From Sphingomonas sp. OK281 (GTDB lineage Bacteria; Pseudomonadota; Alphaproteobacteria; Sphingomonadales; Sphingomonadaceae): 64,000 nucleotides of DNA. This document shows, one piece after another, positions 61,792-64,000 of this stretch. Both the position numbers and the translations under genes were made by a program. Under the pieces are notes generated by a model. That model searched no databases. It was not told the DNA's origin and worked only from the letters and a program-made list of their open reading frames with translations. The stretch spans positions 496,001 through 560,000 of the forward strand of contig NZ_FOVZ01000001.1 in the NCBI RefSeq assembly GCF_900115295.1. The letters run 5' to 3'. Positions within the stretch are counted from its first letter, which is position 1. Each line of letters opens with the position of its first letter.

Positions 61792-62959
61792 GATTCTTGT
61801 TGGGGCCTAGCAGCCCCCGGCTTGCGAGATTGCGCATGAGTTCGCCGATCCCGTAGGTCCACGGCGCGGCATCCCTGGACGTCGTCACCGGGTTTACCAG
61901 TGCGCCGAGCTTCGGGTTCGAGATCGTGACGACGTCGCCCACCGCATGCGTGAAGCCGCGGCCGGGCTCGTCGCGATCCTGCGTCGGCGCGAACAGCGTG
62001 CCGAGGAACAGGACGAAGCCGTCGGGATACTGGTGCTCGCTCATCGCCTGGCGAACGAGCTCTTCGGGATCGCGGCTGATCTGGTCCATCGAACTGCTGC
62101 CCTCGAGGCGGTAGCCGTCTGCGCCTTCGATCGTCAGCGCGATTTGGGCGGCGCGGACATCGTCCATGCCGAAGCCCCCACTTCCCTCGGCGTCGAACAG
62201 GCGGATGAACGGCCCGATCGAACAGGACGCGTTATTGTCCTTGGCCTTGCCGAGCAGGAGCGCCGAGCGACCTTCGAAATCGCGCAGATTGACGTCGTTC
62301 CCCAATGCGGCACCGACCGTACGGCCGTTCCGATCGACGACCAGCACGACTTCGGGCTCGGGATTGTTCCACGTCGAGTCCGAGCGGATGCCGATCTCGT
62401 CGCCCCAGCCGATGGTGGAAAGCGTTGGGCTCTTGGTGAAGATTTCCGCGTCGGGGCCGATCGCAACTTCGAGATATTGCGACCACATTCCGTCTTCGAT
62501 CAGTGCCGCCTTGAGCGCCGCGGCTTCGGACGAGCCGGGAACGACCGATCGGATGCTGCCACCCACTCGCTCCTCCAGTCGGGTGCGGACCATTGCCGCT
62601 GCCGCCGAATCGCCCCGCGCCTGTTCCTCGATGACGCGTTCGAGCGCGGAAACCGCGAAGGTTACGCCCGATGCTTTCACGCACTGAAGATCGATCGGGC
62701 TCAAAAGGCGCATCGCGGCACCGGGTTCCGGTGACAGTGCGAGATCGTCGAGTCTGCCCAAGCATAGCCCGCCGCCGACGTCGAACGTTCCCGTCGCGAT
62801 CAGGTCGGCCACAGTGGGCGCAACTGCGGACATATCGTACAGTTGCCCGGCCACGACCAGCACTGGGGTAGGGCCATCGCCCCGATCGATCCGACCGAGC
62901 AACGTCGCCTGTTCCCAATCAGCAGGCAACGCCGACGCCGATGCGAATGCGATCTCCAC
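61781..62959 (-). CDS. xylX: 2-keto-3-deoxyxylonate dehydratase XylX, FAH superfamily
   Basis: 392 residues, fumarylacetoacetate-hydrolase superfamily of the XylX type, which dehydrates 2-keto-3-deoxyxylonate to 2-oxoglutarate semialdehyde. Metal site residues fall in NNPEPEVVLVVDRNGR and the following GNDVNLRDFEGRSALLLGKAKDNNASCSIGP block. GTG start; GGAGGGG is 8 bp upstream. First gene of the xylX-xylB-xylC(-transporter) operon. Confidence 0.93.
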   Translation of the reverse strand: MEIAFASASALPADWEQATLLGRIDRGDGPTPVLVVAGQLYDMSAVAPTVADLIATGTFDVGGGLCLGRLDDLALSPEPGAAMRLLSPIDLQCVKASGVTFAVSALERVIEEQARGDSAAAAMVRTRLEERVGGSIRSVVPGSSEAAALKAALIEDGMWSQYLEVAIGPDAEIFTKSPTLSTIGWGDEIGIRSDSTWNNPEPEVVLVVDRNGRTVGAALGNDVNLRDFEGRSALLLGKAKDNNASCSIGPFIRLFDAEGSGGFGMDDVRAAQIALTIEGADGYRLEGSSSMDQISRDPEELVRQAMSEHQYPDGFVLFLGTLFAPTQDRDEPGRGFTHAVGDVVTISNPKLGALVNPVTTSRDAAPWTYGIGELMRNLASRGLLGPNKNHGA

Positions 62960-62977
62960 GATGTAATCCCCTCCAGT

Positions 62978-62991
62978 TGTTAGCGGTACCG
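62978..62991. promoter_or_regulatory. Candidate XylR operator before xylX
   Basis: TGTTAGCGGTACCG matches TGGTAGCGCTACCA at 11 of 14. It overlaps the possible -10 of the xylX promoter and ends 19 bp before the start codon. Confidence 0.55.
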
Positions 62992-63015
62992 TATGCTTCG
63001 TGGCGAAGGCGTCAA
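62988..63015 (-). promoter_or_regulatory. Possible xylX promoter
   Basis: Read on the minus strand: TTGACG (63010-63015), a 16-bp spacer, then TACGGT (62988-62993). The -10 is inside the operator match, as expected for a repressed promoter. Confidence 0.4.
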
Positions 63016-63226
63016 GCCCTTGACCGGCGTTTCGTCGCGCTCGAATGACCGCCGCTATGAATTAATCATATAAATCGTGGTGACGAGTCTTTGACGGAAG
63101 CTTTTGGGAGGTACGGTCGCCTGGCGCGCGCCGCTGCACTCGTAACGTTGCACCAAACCGTAGGCCACGGCACCCGGTGGCGGTTCGATCGGATTGGAAA
63201 TGGGCGCTCGTGTTTTGCCGGGCGAC

Positions 63227-63481
63227 CTACGATTCGATCAGTTCGACAATCTCGAAGTCGAAGCTTTGCCAATCGCGCTGTCGGGCCGCATCGGCGGCTG
63301 CGGTTTTCTTGCCGGTTGCGTCGGCGATCGATTTCGAATGACCCCAGAAGACCTCGGTCGTGCCGCCGCGTAAATGCGCGACGATGCGCCAATAGTGCGT
63401 AAATGGGGCAGAGGTCGGCCCGATCTTCTTGGTGTAGCCGTCCGCCATCGTTGCGGTCAGATAGCGTTTCTTCTTTGCCAT
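63227..63481 (-). CDS. Small basic protein of unknown function
   Basis: 84 residues, rich in Lys and aromatic residues at the N-terminal half (KKKRYLTATMADGYTKK, YWRIVAHLRGG). It ends in an acidic tail (SFDFEIVELIES). No family recognised and no membrane segment. It lies between xylX and a tRNA gene. The reading frame looks genuine because codon use fits the genome and the opposite strand offers nothing, but the function is unknown. The 267 bp upstream of xylX on its other side hold only promoter elements. Confidence 0.65.
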   Translation of the reverse strand: MAKKKRYLTATMADGYTKKIGPTSAPFTHYWRIVAHLRGGTTEVFWGHSKSIADATGKKTAAADAARQRDWQSFDFEIVELIES

Positions 63482-63569
63482 GATCGCGCGATACCTGAAC
63501 CGGTTAGTGGCGTCGCGCGCAGGATCGGGGTTCAGCCATATTTGCTGGCGGCAGTAGATCGGTGGAGGG

Positions 63570-63646
63570 TGGCGCGCCCGGAGGGGTTCGAACCCCCGAC
63601 CGAGGAGGTAGAAGCTCCTTGCTCTATCCAGCTGAGCTACGGGCGC
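63570..63646 (-). tRNA. tRNA-Arg (TCT)
   Basis: On the minus strand: acceptor GCGCCCG with CGGGCGC, D-arm GCTCAGCTGGATAGAGC, anticodon stem AGGAG/CTCCT with loop CTTCTAC and anticodon TCT, T-arm GGGGG-TTCGAAC-CCCTC, discriminator G, and an encoded CCA. Confidence 0.96.
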
Positions 63647-63706
63647 GCGCTGCGGCGACGACTAGCGCGGATTGTGCGGGCTTGGAACCTCGATCATAAC
63701 GCGCGA

Positions 63707-64000
63707 ATGGATATTGATACGGCCAAGGACACGGAACGCGCGCGGGGGCCGGCGCCGGGCCCGGAGCCGATTGCCGCAAGCGCGGTCAGTGGCGCGCAGT
63801 TTCGCTATTTCGATTTCGTGATGGCGGCGTTCGTCACGATCCTGCTGCTGTCGAACGTGATCGGCGCGGGCAAGCGTGCGGTGATCGACTTGCCGTTGAT
63901 CGGCGCGTGGCCGTTCGGCGCCGGAATCCTGTTCTTCCCGGTCAGCTATGTGATCGGCGACGTCCTGACCGAGGTGTATGGCTATGCGTACGCCCGGCGC
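63707..64000 (+). CDS. yhhQ: YhhQ/VUT-family membrane transporter, 5' part
   Basis: 98 codons are visible before the window ends. A Pro/Ala-rich cytoplasmic start (about 25 residues) is followed by two membrane segments and the family motif FPVSYVIGDVLTEVYGYAYARR. E. coli YhhQ imports the queuosine precursors preQ0/preQ1; this function is inferred for the homologue. No good Shine-Dalgarno is seen, so the start is only likely. Confidence 0.85.
   Translation, partial: MDIDTAKDTERARGPAPGPEPIAASAVSGAQFRYFDFVMAAFVTILLLSNVIGAGKRAVIDLPLIGAWPFGAGILFFPVSYVIGDVLTEVYGYAYARR

Overview
The window reads as chromosome of a GC-rich alphaproteobacterium of the Sphingomonadales, most likely Sphingomonas or a close relative. 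The reasons are the exosortase A (XrtA) exopolysaccharide locus, a Caulobacter/Sphingomonas-type oxidative D-xylose (Weimberg) cluster, the CcmC-to-CcmI gene order, an Ald/Lrp pair, and many GC-rich palindromic repeats between genes. The genus is inferred from gene content; no rRNA gene is present.

Layout. 1-8724: type II secretion operon gspD (3' end only) through gspN, genes mostly joined by ATGA/GTGA overlaps. 8791-10028: tRNA-His and a Leu/Val-type dehydrogenase. 10205-15076: cytochrome c maturation genes ccmC, D, E, F, G, H and a CcmI-like TPR protein. 15215-17159: small DUF3072-like protein, alanine dehydrogenase and its divergent Lrp-type regulator. 17475-20240: potassium transporter kup, a 2H phosphoesterase and tRNA-Met. 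20417-28291: a formate/molybdenum module (two FdhF/YdeP-type molybdopterin oxidoreductases, a formate/nitrite channel, fdhD, mobA) and thioredoxin reductase. 28394-45703: the XrtA locus. It has two hydrolases and an acyl carrier protein on the minus strand, then twelve plus-strand genes: acyl-AMP ligase, PLP decarboxylase, Wza-like exporter, chain-length determinant, tyrosine autokinase, outer-membrane barrel, ATPase, deacetylase, FemAB-like protein, glycosyltransferase, exosortase and amidotransferase. 45837-49299: formate-THF ligase and isocitrate lyase, divergently transcribed. 49585-52707: a large hybrid sensor kinase. 53051-62959: the Weimberg cluster (semialdehyde dehydrogenase, LacI-type regulator, xylonate dehydratase, MFS transporter, lactonase, xylose dehydrogenase, XylX). 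63227-64000: a small unknown protein, tRNA-Arg and the 5' part of a YhhQ/VUT-family transporter gene.

How the parts work together. The Weimberg genes would take D-xylose via xylonolactone, xylonate and 2-keto-3-deoxyxylonate to 2-oxoglutarate semialdehyde and 2-oxoglutarate. Matches to one 14-bp palindrome lie at four of the cluster's promoters and are probably the sites of the LacI-type regulator. The XrtA genes make, export and presumably anchor an exopolysaccharide/PEP-CTERM surface system, with an unexplained ligase/ACP/decarboxylase/amidotransferase side module. The FdhF, FNT and Fhs proteins give several ways to handle formate.

The most unusual feature is a set of palindromic repeat elements of several families (about 50-150 bp, paired GC-rich hairpins). 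Most lie between genes, but five sit inside reading frames, without breaking them, in gspE, ccmH, the XrtA-associated acyl ligase (two) and the XrtA glycosyltransferase. They add repeat-encoded peptide segments to conserved proteins. A second unusual feature is an apparent ParD-like ribbon-helix-helix segment at the N-terminus of the hybrid kinase.
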